From Phenylobacterium sp. (GTDB taxonomy: Bacteria; Pseudomonadota; Alphaproteobacteria; Caulobacterales; Caulobacteraceae), in NCBI RefSeq assembly GCF_004799395.1, contig NZ_SSMZ01000025.1, forward strand, positions 1 through 35,492: a DNA stretch of 35,492 bases, written 5' to 3'. Positions within the stretch are counted from its first letter, which is position 1; each line of letters begins with the position of its first letter. Positions 18,143 through 25,310 of the stretch are shown here, in pieces. Both the position numbers and the translations under genes were made by a program. The notes below the pieces were generated by a model, which saw only the letters and a list, made by a program, of their open reading frames with translations, did not search any database and was not told where the DNA came from.

Positions 18143-18850
18143 ATGAAAGTCGGCCCCGACATCGCCACGATCGCCGCGTTGCTGGGCGACCCGGCCCGGG
18201 CCAACATGGTCACGGCTCTCAGCGGCGGCCAGGCCCTGACCGCCGGCGAACTGGCCCGCGAGGCCGGGGTCTCCGCCCAGACCGCCAGCTCGCACCTCGC
18301 CAAGCTCGCAGCCGGCGGGCTGATCGAGGGCCGCAAGCAGGGCAGGCACGTCTACTACGCCCTCTCCGGTCCGGACGTGGCCGGCGTGATCGAGGCGCTG
18401 AGCGGCCTGGCGGCGCGCACCGGCCACACCCGCGTCCGCACCGGACCCAAGGAGCCGGCGCTCCGCCGCGCGCGGGTCTGCTACGACCATCTGGCCGGCG
18501 ACCTGGGCGTGGCCATGCTGGACAGCCTGACCCACCGCGGCATGATCGTCGGGTCAGGCGAGACCCTGGTGCTGACTGCCCCGGGCGAAGCCTTCATGAC
18601 GGCGCTGGGCCTCGACCTGCCGGCGCTCTCCAGCCTGCGCCGCCCGCTCTGCAAAGGCTGCCTGGACTGGAGCGTGCGCCGCTCGCACCTGGCCGGCGCG
18701 CTGGGCGCGGCCCTGCTCGAACGCTTCTTCGGCCTGGGCTGGGCCAAGCGAGAGCCGGACAGCCGGATCGTCAGTTTCAGCCCCCGCGGACTCGAGGCCT
18801 TCCGCGAAATCTTCGGAGTCCCGACGGAGAACGCGCAAGCCTTGGCGTGA
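18143..18850 (+). CDS. ArsR-like winged-helix transcriptional regulator with C-terminal cysteine-containing domain
   Basis: 235 residues, about twice the size of a minimal ArsR repressor. Residues 1-80 form the winged helix: 'IAALLGDPARANMVTAL', recognition region 'AGVSAQTASSHLAKLAAGGLI', wing 'RKQGRHVYYAL'. The classic ArsR ELCVCDL metal site is absent. The C-terminal half holds 'ARVCYDHLAGDLGVAM' (Cys113, His116) and 'RPLCKGCLDWSVRRSHLAGALG' (Cys170, Cys173, His182), conserved features of this extended subgroup as I remember it. These could bind a metal or sense redox state, but that is inference. Divergent orientation suggests it controls the NIPSNAP-ABM operon and itself. Confidence 0.85.
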   Translation: MKVGPDIATIAALLGDPARANMVTALSGGQALTAGELAREAGVSAQTASSHLAKLAAGGLIEGRKQGRHVYYALSGPDVAGVIEALSGLAARTGHTRVRTGPKEPALRRARVCYDHLAGDLGVAMLDSLTHRGMIVGSGETLVLTAPGEAFMTALGLDLPALSSLRRPLCKGCLDWSVRRSHLAGALGAALLERFFGLGWAKREPDSRIVSFSPRGLEAFREIFGVPTENAQALA

Positions 18851-18890
18851 CATTCGTCGCCCGCTCGGCTTTGCTGGCGGCGCCGCCGAT

Positions 18891-18902
18891 TTGGCGCGCC
18901 AA
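18891..18902. promoter_or_regulatory. Perfect 12-base palindrome TTGGCGCGCCAA before the DUF35 gene
   Basis: Between the regulator stop and the DUF35 start are two perfect 12-base palindromes: GGCGGCGCCGCC (18876-18887) and TTGGCGCGCCAA (18891-18902). They sit inside a larger dyad, CGGCTT (18865-18870) with AAGCCG (18901-18906). This may be an operator for the DUF35-thiolase pair or a hairpin ending the regulator transcript. The GC-rich composition raises the chance rate for the first; the second, with TT/AA ends, is more notable. Confidence 0.35.
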
Positions 18903-18938
18903 GCCGCAAATCCATTTTCGATAGGGACGGATTTCAAG

Positions 18939-19352
18939 ATGCCACCACCACGGATGTTGCCCGAACCGACGCCCGAGACCCGGAATTTCTGGGACGGCTG
19001 CAAGGCGGGCGAGTTGCGCCTGCAGCGCTGCACCGACTGCGACGGCGGAAGCTATTTCCCGCCCCGGCCCTTCTGCCCCAGGTGCGGCAGTCGCAAGGTC
19101 GAGGCCTACAAGGCCAGCGGCCAGGGCGTTCTCTGGTCCTACGTGATCAACATGCGCCCGCGCCCCGACATGGGAACCGAGCCCTACGCCATCGCGGTGG
19201 TGAAGCTGGCCGAGGGTCCGCAGATGATGACCAACATCGTCGGCTGCCCGCAGACGCCGGAGGCGCTGGTCCTGGACATGCCGGTGAAGGTCACCTTCGC
19301 GCCCCAGAACGACGACATCTCGCTCCCCTTCTTCGAACCGGCGGGAGCTTAA
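18939..19352 (+). CDS. Zn-ribbon / OB-fold (DUF35) acyl-CoA-binding protein
   Basis: 137 residues from ATG 18939, preceded by a TAGGGA ribosome-binding-like segment; the track's TTG start at 18891 falls in the palindrome and is unlikely. 'ETRNFWDGCKAGELRLQRCTDC' leads into a rubredoxin-like zinc ribbon with Cys31, Cys34, Cys46 and Cys49 ('CTDC...CPRC'). An OB-fold follows ('GVLWSYVINMRP', 'PYAIAVVKL', 'DMPVKVTF'). DUF35 proteins pair with thiolase-fold enzymes such as the Ltp2 steroid aldolase and acyl-CoA synthases, supplying part of the CoA-binding site. The gene is four bases upstream of such a thiolase-like gene, as expected for a complex. Confidence 0.93.
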   Translation: MPPPRMLPEPTPETRNFWDGCKAGELRLQRCTDCDGGSYFPPRPFCPRCGSRKVEAYKASGQGVLWSYVINMRPRPDMGTEPYAIAVVKLAEGPQMMTNIVGCPQTPEALVLDMPVKVTFAPQNDDISLPFFEPAGA

Positions 19353-19356
19353 GGCC

Positions 19357-20499
19357 ATGAAGCGCAAATCCATCGCGGTCGTCGGCGCCGCGGAAACCAC
19401 CCAGATGGGCAAGATCCCGAACGTCTCGGTTATCGGCCTGCACGCCGACGCCGCCCTGAACGCCCTGGCCGACTGCGGGCTGAAGCCCAGCGACATCGAC
19501 GGTGTCGCCACCGCCGGTATCAGCCCCGTGGACCTGGCCCACTACATGGGCATCACGCCCACCTATGCGGACGGCACCAGCGTCGGCGGCTGTTCCTTCA
19601 TGCTGCATGTCCGCCATGCCGCCGCGGCGATCAACGAAGGGCTCTGCAACACCGTCCTGATCACCCACGGCGAGAGCGGCCGCTCCCGGGTCGGCGCCGG
19701 CGGCTTCGGCCGCGCGGCCTCCAGCCTCGCCGGCCAGTTCGAGATGCCGTACGGCCCGGCGGGCCCACCGACCATGTTCACGGTTCCCGTGCTCCGCTAC
19801 CTGAAGGCCCGCGGCTACACCGTCGAGGATCTGGCCCAGGTGGCGGTGATCCAGCGCGAGTGGGCGGCGAAGAACCCGCGCGCCAGCTACAAGGACCCGA
19901 TCACCGTCGAGGACGTGCTCAAGTCCGACATGATCGCCTGGCCGTTCACCAAGCTGATGTGCTGCCTGGTCACCGACGGCGGCGGGGCGCTGATCCTCAC
20001 CTCCGCCGAGCGGGCCAAGGACTTCCCGCAGAAGCCGGTCTACATCCTGGGCACGGGCGAGAGCGTCGAGACCCCGATGGTCAGCCAGATGGAGGACTTC
20101 ACCTCGTCGAAGGCCTTCCGCGTCTCCGGCAAGAAGGCGTTCGAGGAGTCCGGCGTCAGCCACGCCGACGTCGACCACCTGATGATCTACGACGCCTTCG
20201 CCCACCTGCCGCTCTACGGCCTGGAGGATCTCGGCTTCTGCAAGCCGGGAGAAGCCGCGGGCTTCATCAAGGGCCGCAACACCGCGCCGGGCGGCAAGCT
20301 GCCGCTCAACACCAACGGCGGGGGCCTCTCCTACATGCACTCCGGGATGTACGGCATGTACGCCCTGCAGGAGAGCGTTCGCCAGATGCGCGGCGTCGCC
20401 CCGGCCCAGGTCCCCGGCGCCAAGATCAGCATCGCCCACGGCGTCGGCGGCATGTTCGCTGCGTCTGGCACCATCGTGTTCTCCAACGAGGCGCCTTAG
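19357..20499 (+). CDS. Thiolase-fold protein, SCP-x/Ltp-like, partner of DUF35
   Basis: 380 residues. 'IAVVGAAETTQMGK' and 'LGLKPSDIDGV'-like opening segments mark the non-classical thiolase family known as lipid-transfer / SCP-x thiolases. Cys79 in 'GTSVGGCSFML' occupies the nucleophile region. The second and third classic motifs are altered: 'HEAF' is 'YDAFAHLPLYGLEDLGF', 'GGxxxxGHPxGxSG' is 'NGGGLSYMHSGMYGMYAL', and the C-terminal 'CxGxG' is 'HGVGGMFAASG'. Such proteins with DUF35 partners include retro-aldolases acting on steroid side chains (Ltp2) and acyltransferases. A true thiolase reaction is therefore uncertain. A REP-like hairpin follows the gene. Confidence 0.9.
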   Translation: MKRKSIAVVGAAETTQMGKIPNVSVIGLHADAALNALADCGLKPSDIDGVATAGISPVDLAHYMGITPTYADGTSVGGCSFMLHVRHAAAAINEGLCNTVLITHGESGRSRVGAGGFGRAASSLAGQFEMPYGPAGPPTMFTVPVLRYLKARGYTVEDLAQVAVIQREWAAKNPRASYKDPITVEDVLKSDMIAWPFTKLMCCLVTDGGGALILTSAERAKDFPQKPVYILGTGESVETPMVSQMEDFTSSKAFRVSGKKAFEESGVSHADVDHLMIYDAFAHLPLYGLEDLGFCKPGEAAGFIKGRNTAPGGKLPLNTNGGGLSYMHSGMYGMYALQESVRQMRGVAPAQVPGAKISIAHGVGGMFAASGTIVFSNEAP

Positions 20500-20509
20500 C
20501 CGCTGTCAC

Positions 20510-20541
20510 GGCTCCTTCTTCCTTGGCTGGGAGAAGGAGCC
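20510..20541. repeat. REP-like intergenic hairpin, possible terminator
   Basis: Ten-base perfect arms GGCTCCTTCT (20510-20519) and AGAAGGAGCC (20532-20541), extendable inward by a T-G pair and two C-G pairs to a six-base loop. It is followed by CCGCAGATAAGTCGGGTGAGGG. The 'CTCCTTCT...GGGAGAAGG...GGGTGAGGG' layout matches a dispersed intergenic element I recall from Caulobacterales genomes. It lies just after the thiolase-like gene and may end that transcript; there is no T tract. Its right flank supplies the GGGTGAGGG ribosome binding site of the next gene. Confidence 0.65.
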
Positions 20542-20570
20542 CGCAGATAAGTCGGGTGAGGGCGATCGAC

Positions 20571-22067
20571 ATGCTGGGACGGTGGGTCAGGCGGCTTGGG
20601 TTCGCGCTTTTCGCGGTGGGCCTTGCGTCCGCCGTCCAGGCGCAACCGACGCCCGATCTCACCCTCACCGGCGTGATGACCCACGCCGACCATGAGCATT
20701 ACCGCGAGGTTCCGTTCAAAGTGCCGCCCGGCACGACGCGGGTGACGGTTGAGTTCGCCTACACCGGCAAGGACCAGAAATCGGTGATCGACCTGGGCGT
20801 GCGCGACCCCGAGCGGTTCCGAGGCTGGAGCGGCGGCAACAAACAGGGCTTCACGATCAGCGACGCCGAGGCGACGCCGTCTTACCTGCCCGGCCCGATC
20901 CCGGCCGGGACCTGGAAGCTGATGCTGGGCGTCCCCAACCTGCGCGCGGGAGTCGAGGCCCACTACACGGCCAAGGTCTTCTTCGGGCGCGGGACCGGCT
21001 TCGCCGGATTCAGCGCGGCGCCGGTCAAGGCGGGTCCGGGCTGGTACCGCGGCGACCTGCACATGCACACGGCCAACTCCGACGGGACCTGCCTGTCGAT
21101 GAAGGGCGTCCACGTCCCCTGCCCGGTGTTCCGCACCGTGGAGGCGGCCCACGCCCGCGGCCTCGATTTCATCTCGGTGACCGACCACAACGACACGGCG
21201 CAGAACAACGCCTTGCGCGAGCTGGCTCCCTATTACGACGACCTGCTGCTGATCCCGGGGCGCGAGCTCACCACCTTTTGGGGCCACGCCAACATCTGGG
21301 GGCCGAGCGCGCCAATGGACTTCCAGCTTGGCTCGACGCGCGCACCCACCCTGGCGGCGATCCAGACCGAGGTGGAAAGGGCCGGCGGCCTGATCTCCAT
21401 CAATCATCCGGGCCAGCCGTCCGGCGAGGCCTGCATGGGCTGCGGCTGGACGGTCAAGGACACCGACTTCTCCCGCATCCAGGCCATCGAGGTGGTCAAC
21501 GGCGGGGCGCTGCGCCTGCCCGGCGGCGCCGAGAGCGTGATCTCCGGAATTCCCTTCTGGGAGGCGCGGCTGAACGCCGGCTTCCGGATCACGGCGGTGG
21601 GAGGCTCCGACAGCCACGACATCGACATCAGCAAGGTGGCCGCGGCCGGCGTCGGCCATCCGACCACCGTGGTCCACGCCACGGAGCTCTCGCAGCCGGC
21701 CATCCTGGCGGCGATCCGCGCGGGCCACGTCTTCATCGACATCGCCGCCAGCCGCGACCGGCGCCTCGAAGTGACCGCGGCCTCGGGCGGCCGGACCGCC
21801 GAGATGGGAGATGCGATCGCAGCGCCGACGGGTCAGCCGGTGCGGGTCACCGTCCACGTCAGCCATGCGGCCGGCGGCTCGCTGTCGCTGGCGGGCAACG
21901 CGCCGAAACCGAAGCTGGCGGACACGGCGCTGAGCAGCGACGACGAGACCCGCACCTTCGAGGTCTCAGGCGACGGCCAGCATCACTGGCTGCGCATCGA
22001 CGTGCGCGGACCGGACGGAAAGCTCTGGCTGCTGGGCAACCCGATCTACTTCAACGCGGTGCGTTAG
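20571..22067 (+). CDS. Exported CehA/McbA-family PHP-domain metallohydrolase
   Basis: 498 residues from ATG 20571 (the track frame runs far upstream in error; an in-frame GTG at 20556 is an alternative). N-terminal signal peptide 'RWVRRLGFALFAVGLASAVQA'. A beta-sandwich-like domain follows (about 28-150, 'FKVPPGTTRVTVEFAYTG', 'IPAGTWKLMLG'). The PHP domain has 'RGDLHMHTANSDG' (His164, His166, Asp171), 'VTDHND' (204-208), 'PGRELT' (Glu232), 'GHANIW' (His239), 'INHPG' (His279) and 'GGSDSHD' near 347. These are the metal ligands of PHP phosphoesterases. The family includes the carbaryl hydrolase CehA, but most exported members have unknown substrates. A periplasmic phospho- or carbamate-ester hydrolase is likely. 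Confidence 0.9.
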   Translation: MLGRWVRRLGFALFAVGLASAVQAQPTPDLTLTGVMTHADHEHYREVPFKVPPGTTRVTVEFAYTGKDQKSVIDLGVRDPERFRGWSGGNKQGFTISDAEATPSYLPGPIPAGTWKLMLGVPNLRAGVEAHYTAKVFFGRGTGFAGFSAAPVKAGPGWYRGDLHMHTANSDGTCLSMKGVHVPCPVFRTVEAAHARGLDFISVTDHNDTAQNNALRELAPYYDDLLLIPGRELTTFWGHANIWGPSAPMDFQLGSTRAPTLAAIQTEVERAGGLISINHPGQPSGEACMGCGWTVKDTDFSRIQAIEVVNGGALRLPGGAESVISGIPFWEARLNAGFRITAVGGSDSHDIDISKVAAAGVGHPTTVVHATELSQPAILAAIRAGHVFIDIAASRDRRLEVTAASGGRTAEMGDAIAAPTGQPVRVTVHVSHAAGGSLSLAGNAPKPKLADTALSSDDETRTFEVSGDGQHHWLRIDVRGPDGKLWLLGNPIYFNAVR

Positions 22068-24562
22068 GCGACCTCAACGGCCGCCTCGACCGGCGGCTGG
22101 GCGGAGATGGCGTCCAGGATACTCTCGATCAGCGCCTGGGCGTGGATCGGCTTGGAGAGGTGCAGGTCGGCGCCGGCGTCCTGGCTGGAACGGATGTGCT
22201 CGTCCAGGGCGTTGGCGGTCAGCATGATCACTGGCGTGCGGGGCGCGCCCGTCTCGCGCTCCCACTCGCGCAGCAGGGCGGTCGCCGACAGGCCGTCGAG
22301 CTCCGGCATCTGCATGTCCATGAGCACCACGTCGAAACGTTCGGTCTTCAGCAGGTCGAGCGCCAGGCGGCCGTTCTCGACGATCACCGGGATCACGCCC
22401 ACCGACTCCAGGATCAGCTCCACGACCTTCTGGTTGGTCGGATGGTCCTCGGCCACCAACACGCGGCAACCCGCGATGTCCAGCTCCGGCGCCGCCTCGG
22501 CGCCCTCGACCGTCTGGCCCTCGGCGATCCGCTCCAGCGGGACATAGACCGAGAACACCGAGCCCTGGCCCGGCGTCGACTGCACGACGATCCGCCCGCC
22601 CATCAGTTCGACCAGCGAACGGCTGATCGCCAGGCCGAGGCCCGTGCCGCCGAACCGGCGACGGATCGAGGCGTCGGCCTGCTCGAAGCGGCGGAACAGG
22701 CGCGCGCCGGTTTCCTCGTCGAAGCCGATGCCGCTGTCGGAGACCTGGAAGCGCACCTCGTCGCCGAACGCGATCACATCGAGGACGACCTCGCCGGCTT
22801 CGGTGAACTTCACGGCGTTGGAAAGCAGGTTGGACAGCACCTGGGTCAGGCGCACGGTGTCGCCCGCGTAGTGGCCGGCCGCGTCGGGCGCCACCGACCA
22901 GTGGAAGTCCAGTCCCTTGCTGTAGGCCGAGGCGCTGTGCAGTTCGGCGATGTGGCCGACCAGACGCTCCATGCTGAAGTCGTCGCGGCTCAAGCTGATC
23001 TCGCCGGCCTCGATCTTGGAGAAATCCAGGATGTCGGTCAGCACTCGCTCCAAAAGGCGGCCCGACGAGACGATCAGTTCGGCCAGCTCACGGCCCTTGG
23101 GCGTCGACTGCTGACCGGCCAGGGTCTCGGAAATGGCAATGACGCCGTTCAACGGCGTGCGCAGCTCATGGCTCATGTTGGCCAGGAAGCGCGACTTCTC
23201 GGTGTTGGCCCGCTCCAGCTGGGCGGTGCGTTCGCTGACGCGGTCCTCCAGCGAGGCGAGCACGGCCTCGGTCTTCTCGCGTTCGGTGCGCAGCGAGGTA
23301 GCCAGCACGCCGATCTCGTCCTTGCGGCGCTCCACGTCGCTGACGTCGACACGCTCGTTCGCGCCCGGCTCGCAGGAGGCCGCCAGGCGCTCCACCGGAC
23401 GCACGATGCTGGAGCGCGCCAGGAGCACGACGGCCAAGGCCTGGATCGCCGAGGCGATGCCGCCGATCAGCAGCACCCAGGACGCCGAGCTCAGGGCGGA
23501 CGCCACGACGTTGGCCTTGGGATAGGTCAACAGCAGATACCAGTTGGGCCCGTTCAGCCGGCCGAAGGCCACGATCTGGCGGCCGTCGCGGCTCTCCACC
23601 ACCCCGTTCTCGCGGCCGGTCTTGGCGGCGCGGGCGACGATGTCGGTGAGGGCGAATTTCTTCTCGTACTCGGCGAGGGTCTTTTCCGGCGAGTGCGTCT
23701 GGTCGGTGAACCCCGGATAGGCGATCAGCTCGCCCTTCGAGGTAATGATCATTGGCGAGGCGCCTGAGGGGGTGTCCTTGAGCGCGTTCAGGAAGAAGTG
23801 GGTCAGGCCCATGGAAGAGCCGAAGGACCCGATGTAGCGGCCGTTCACATATGTCGGCGTGATGCAGGCTGTGGAGAGCCGCTTGCCGACGGTGTCCTGC
23901 ACGAGGCGTTGCAGGTTCGTGCAGCGGGTCGCCCGGCCTGGGTCGTTCTGCGGCAGGGTGATTGTCGCCATCTCCTCCTTGTCGATGGAGAAGTCTGACG
24001 GCGCCTCGTGCCGGTAGTACATCAGGTGGTCGGCCCGGTCGGGGCCGTACATGACCAGGCGGGTCGTCCAGGGCGTGAAGAAATATAGGTTGTCGTAGTC
24101 GTGGCGCGCCGCCGGGCCCAGGTCACTGACCAGCCGGAAGGCGGCGACGAAGGCTCTGAGTTCGTCGATTGGCACGTCCTTGCCGTGCGCCAGATAGGCG
24201 CCCATGCCGTAGGTGAGGTCGCCGTCGCGCACCGCGCCGTCAAAATACTTGTCGCGGCTGCGACGCGTGCCGTCGGGCTGGAGCGGGAAATAGTCGTCGG
24301 CCAGACGGCGGACCTGGGTGTCCGAGAGGGCCTTCATCCGTTGCGCCAGCTCCTCGCCGGCGGCCTTGTGCAGGGTCGAAAGGTTGGAGAACTGACGATC
24401 CACATTGGAGCTGCGCTCCCGGACATAGTCCGTGAGGTAGCCGATCTGGCGGTTCGAGAGCTCGCGCTCGAACACGACGAATGCGCCGAAGGTGCCGAGC
24501 ACCGTCATGATCAGCGACATCAGACCGACGCTGACCAGGAACCGACGCGAGAGCGATTTCAT
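22064..24562 (-). CDS. Membrane hybrid sensor histidine kinase with Cache-like sensor and receiver domain
   Basis: 832 residues. First membrane helix 8-31, a long periplasmic region (32-350) of double-Cache texture ('MIITSKGELIAYPGF', 'GRLNGPNWYLLLTYP'), and a second helix (361-383). A HAMP-like linker (384-435) is followed by a coiled segment and HisKA with phospho-acceptor His465 in 'ANMSHELRTPLNG'. HATPase_c motifs are 'NLLSNAVKFT', 'VSDSGIGFD' and 'RRFGGTGLGLAISR'. The C-terminal receiver has Asp749 in 'VVLMDMQMPELDG' and 'LSKPI'. No response regulator or phosphotransfer gene adjoins, so the output is elsewhere. Its TAA stop overlaps the stop of the convergent PHP gene by four bases. The signal is unknown; Cache domains bind small metabolites. 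Confidence 0.96.
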   Translation of the reverse strand: MKSLSRRFLVSVGLMSLIMTVLGTFGAFVVFERELSNRQIGYLTDYVRERSSNVDRQFSNLSTLHKAAGEELAQRMKALSDTQVRRLADDYFPLQPDGTRRSRDKYFDGAVRDGDLTYGMGAYLAHGKDVPIDELRAFVAAFRLVSDLGPAARHDYDNLYFFTPWTTRLVMYGPDRADHLMYYRHEAPSDFSIDKEEMATITLPQNDPGRATRCTNLQRLVQDTVGKRLSTACITPTYVNGRYIGSFGSSMGLTHFFLNALKDTPSGASPMIITSKGELIAYPGFTDQTHSPEKTLAEYEKKFALTDIVARAAKTGRENGVVESRDGRQIVAFGRLNGPNWYLLLTYPKANVVASALSSASWVLLIGGIASAIQALAVVLLARSSIVRPVERLAASCEPGANERVDVSDVERRKDEIGVLATSLRTEREKTEAVLASLEDRVSERTAQLERANTEKSRFLANMSHELRTPLNGVIAISETLAGQQSTPKGRELAELIVSSGRLLERVLTDILDFSKIEAGEISLSRDDFSMERLVGHIAELHSASAYSKGLDFHWSVAPDAAGHYAGDTVRLTQVLSNLLSNAVKFTEAGEVVLDVIAFGDEVRFQVSDSGIGFDEETGARLFRRFEQADASIRRRFGGTGLGLAISRSLVELMGGRIVVQSTPGQGSVFSVYVPLERIAEGQTVEGAEAAPELDIAGCRVLVAEDHPTNQKVVELILESVGVIPVIVENGRLALDLLKTERFDVVLMDMQMPELDGLSATALLREWERETGAPRTPVIMLTANALDEHIRSSQDAGADLHLSKPIHAQALIESILDAISAQPPVEAAVEVA

Positions 24563-24690
24563 GGACCGATGAGGACTCCGCTTAACCGGCGGACCTTAGC
24601 CATCGAGTGTTAGGGTCAAGTTTACACGGTACAGTGTTTTGCGACCGGGCCGCCAGCGGCCCGCAGCTGACCTCGCTGCGGAGTGCGAGC

Positions 24691-24760
24691 CCTTCCATTC
24701 ATGGAAGGAGAGGCCGCCCGTCGTAGAGCCGGCGGTCGCCTCCCCCGCTGCGCGGGAGAG
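24691..24760. terminator. Tandem hairpins between the Lrp-type regulator and the histidine kinase
   Basis: The 202-base gap 24563-24764 holds no gene. It has two stem-loops: CCTTCCA-TTCA-TGGAAGG (24691-24708, seven-base stem) and CTCCCCCGC-TGC-GCGGGAGAG (24740-24760, nine pairs with one mismatch). The second lies just downstream of the minus-strand regulator stop and shares the core CCCGCTGCGCGGGA with the hairpin after tadC. They probably terminate the regulator transcript and look like a REP-type element. The kinase-proximal part (24605-24640) is more AT-rich, with TTGACC and TAAGGT on the minus strand as weak promoter-like elements. Confidence 0.6.
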
Positions 24761-24764
24761 GAAT

Positions 24765-25190
24765 TCACCGGTCGAACTTTGTCGCCAGGACGATCGAGGA
24801 ATTGGTCCGCTCCACCCCGCGAAGCGCGCCGATCTCGTCGATCAGTCTGTCCATCTCGCCGACGTTGGGCGCCTCGACGGCCGCGATCATGTCCGACGGG
24901 CCGCTGACCGACTGCAGCTTGCGCACGCCTGGCATGCGCTTCAACGCGGCGGTGACCGCGGCGGCCTGCTTCGGTTCGACCGTCAGCATGATGAAGGCAT
25001 GGATCAGAGCGGCCTCGCGCGCCTCCGACAGCTTCACGGCATACCCGGCGATGACGCCGGTGCGTTCCAGCCGCGCCAGCCGGCTCTGCACCGTGGTGCG
25101 CGAGAGGCCGAGCGTGCGGGCCAGTTCCGCCACCGGCGCCCGGGCATTGTCCCGCAGGCGTGCGAGCAGGTGGTCGTCGAGATCGTCCAT
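24765..25190 (-). CDS. Lrp/AsnC-family transcriptional regulator
   Basis: 141 residues from ATG 25190, the position expected for this family ('MDDLDDHLLARLRDNARAPVAELARTLGLSRTTVQSRLARLERTGVI'). A GTG at 25235 would add 15 residues. The N-terminal helix-turn-helix is followed by the RAM ligand-binding domain ('HAFIMLTVEPKQ', 'MPGVRKLQSVSGPSDMIAAVE', 'LRGVERTNSSIVLATKF'), which usually senses an amino acid. It is divergent from a lysine-catabolism operon across about 120 bases, so lysine or a product such as aminoadipate is the likely effector by context. Lrp-type regulators commonly also control their own gene. Confidence 0.93.
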   Translation of the reverse strand: MDDLDDHLLARLRDNARAPVAELARTLGLSRTTVQSRLARLERTGVIAGYAVKLSEAREAALIHAFIMLTVEPKQAAAVTAALKRMPGVRKLQSVSGPSDMIAAVEAPNVGEMDRLIDEIGALRGVERTNSSIVLATKFDR

Positions 25191-25214
25191 GGGCGTTTCG
25201 CCGAATGCTGCAGT

Positions 25215-25243
25215 CGATATGTCCAAATATGCCACGAATATCG
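25215..25243. promoter_or_regulatory. Dyad CGATAT-N17-ATATCG in the Lrp / lysine-catabolism divergent promoter
   Basis: The intergenic region is notably AT-rich for this genome (for example 'gtccaaatatgccacgaata'). It carries a perfect six-base inverted repeat, CGATAT at 25215-25220 and ATATCG at 25238-25243, with an AT-rich centre, the style of site Lrp/AsnC dimers bend. It is upstream of both genes. Binding is inferred. Confidence 0.4.
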
Positions 25244-25310
25244 CCGAGCTGCGAATTGATACCGACGGCGATGCGAATCATCCTGAACCTGCACAGGAAT
25301 GGAGCAGGAC

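Noticed and set aside
21278-23767. 829-residue plus-strand ORF across the PHP and histidine kinase genes
   Set aside because: It overlaps two convergent real genes in other frames and shows shadow composition.
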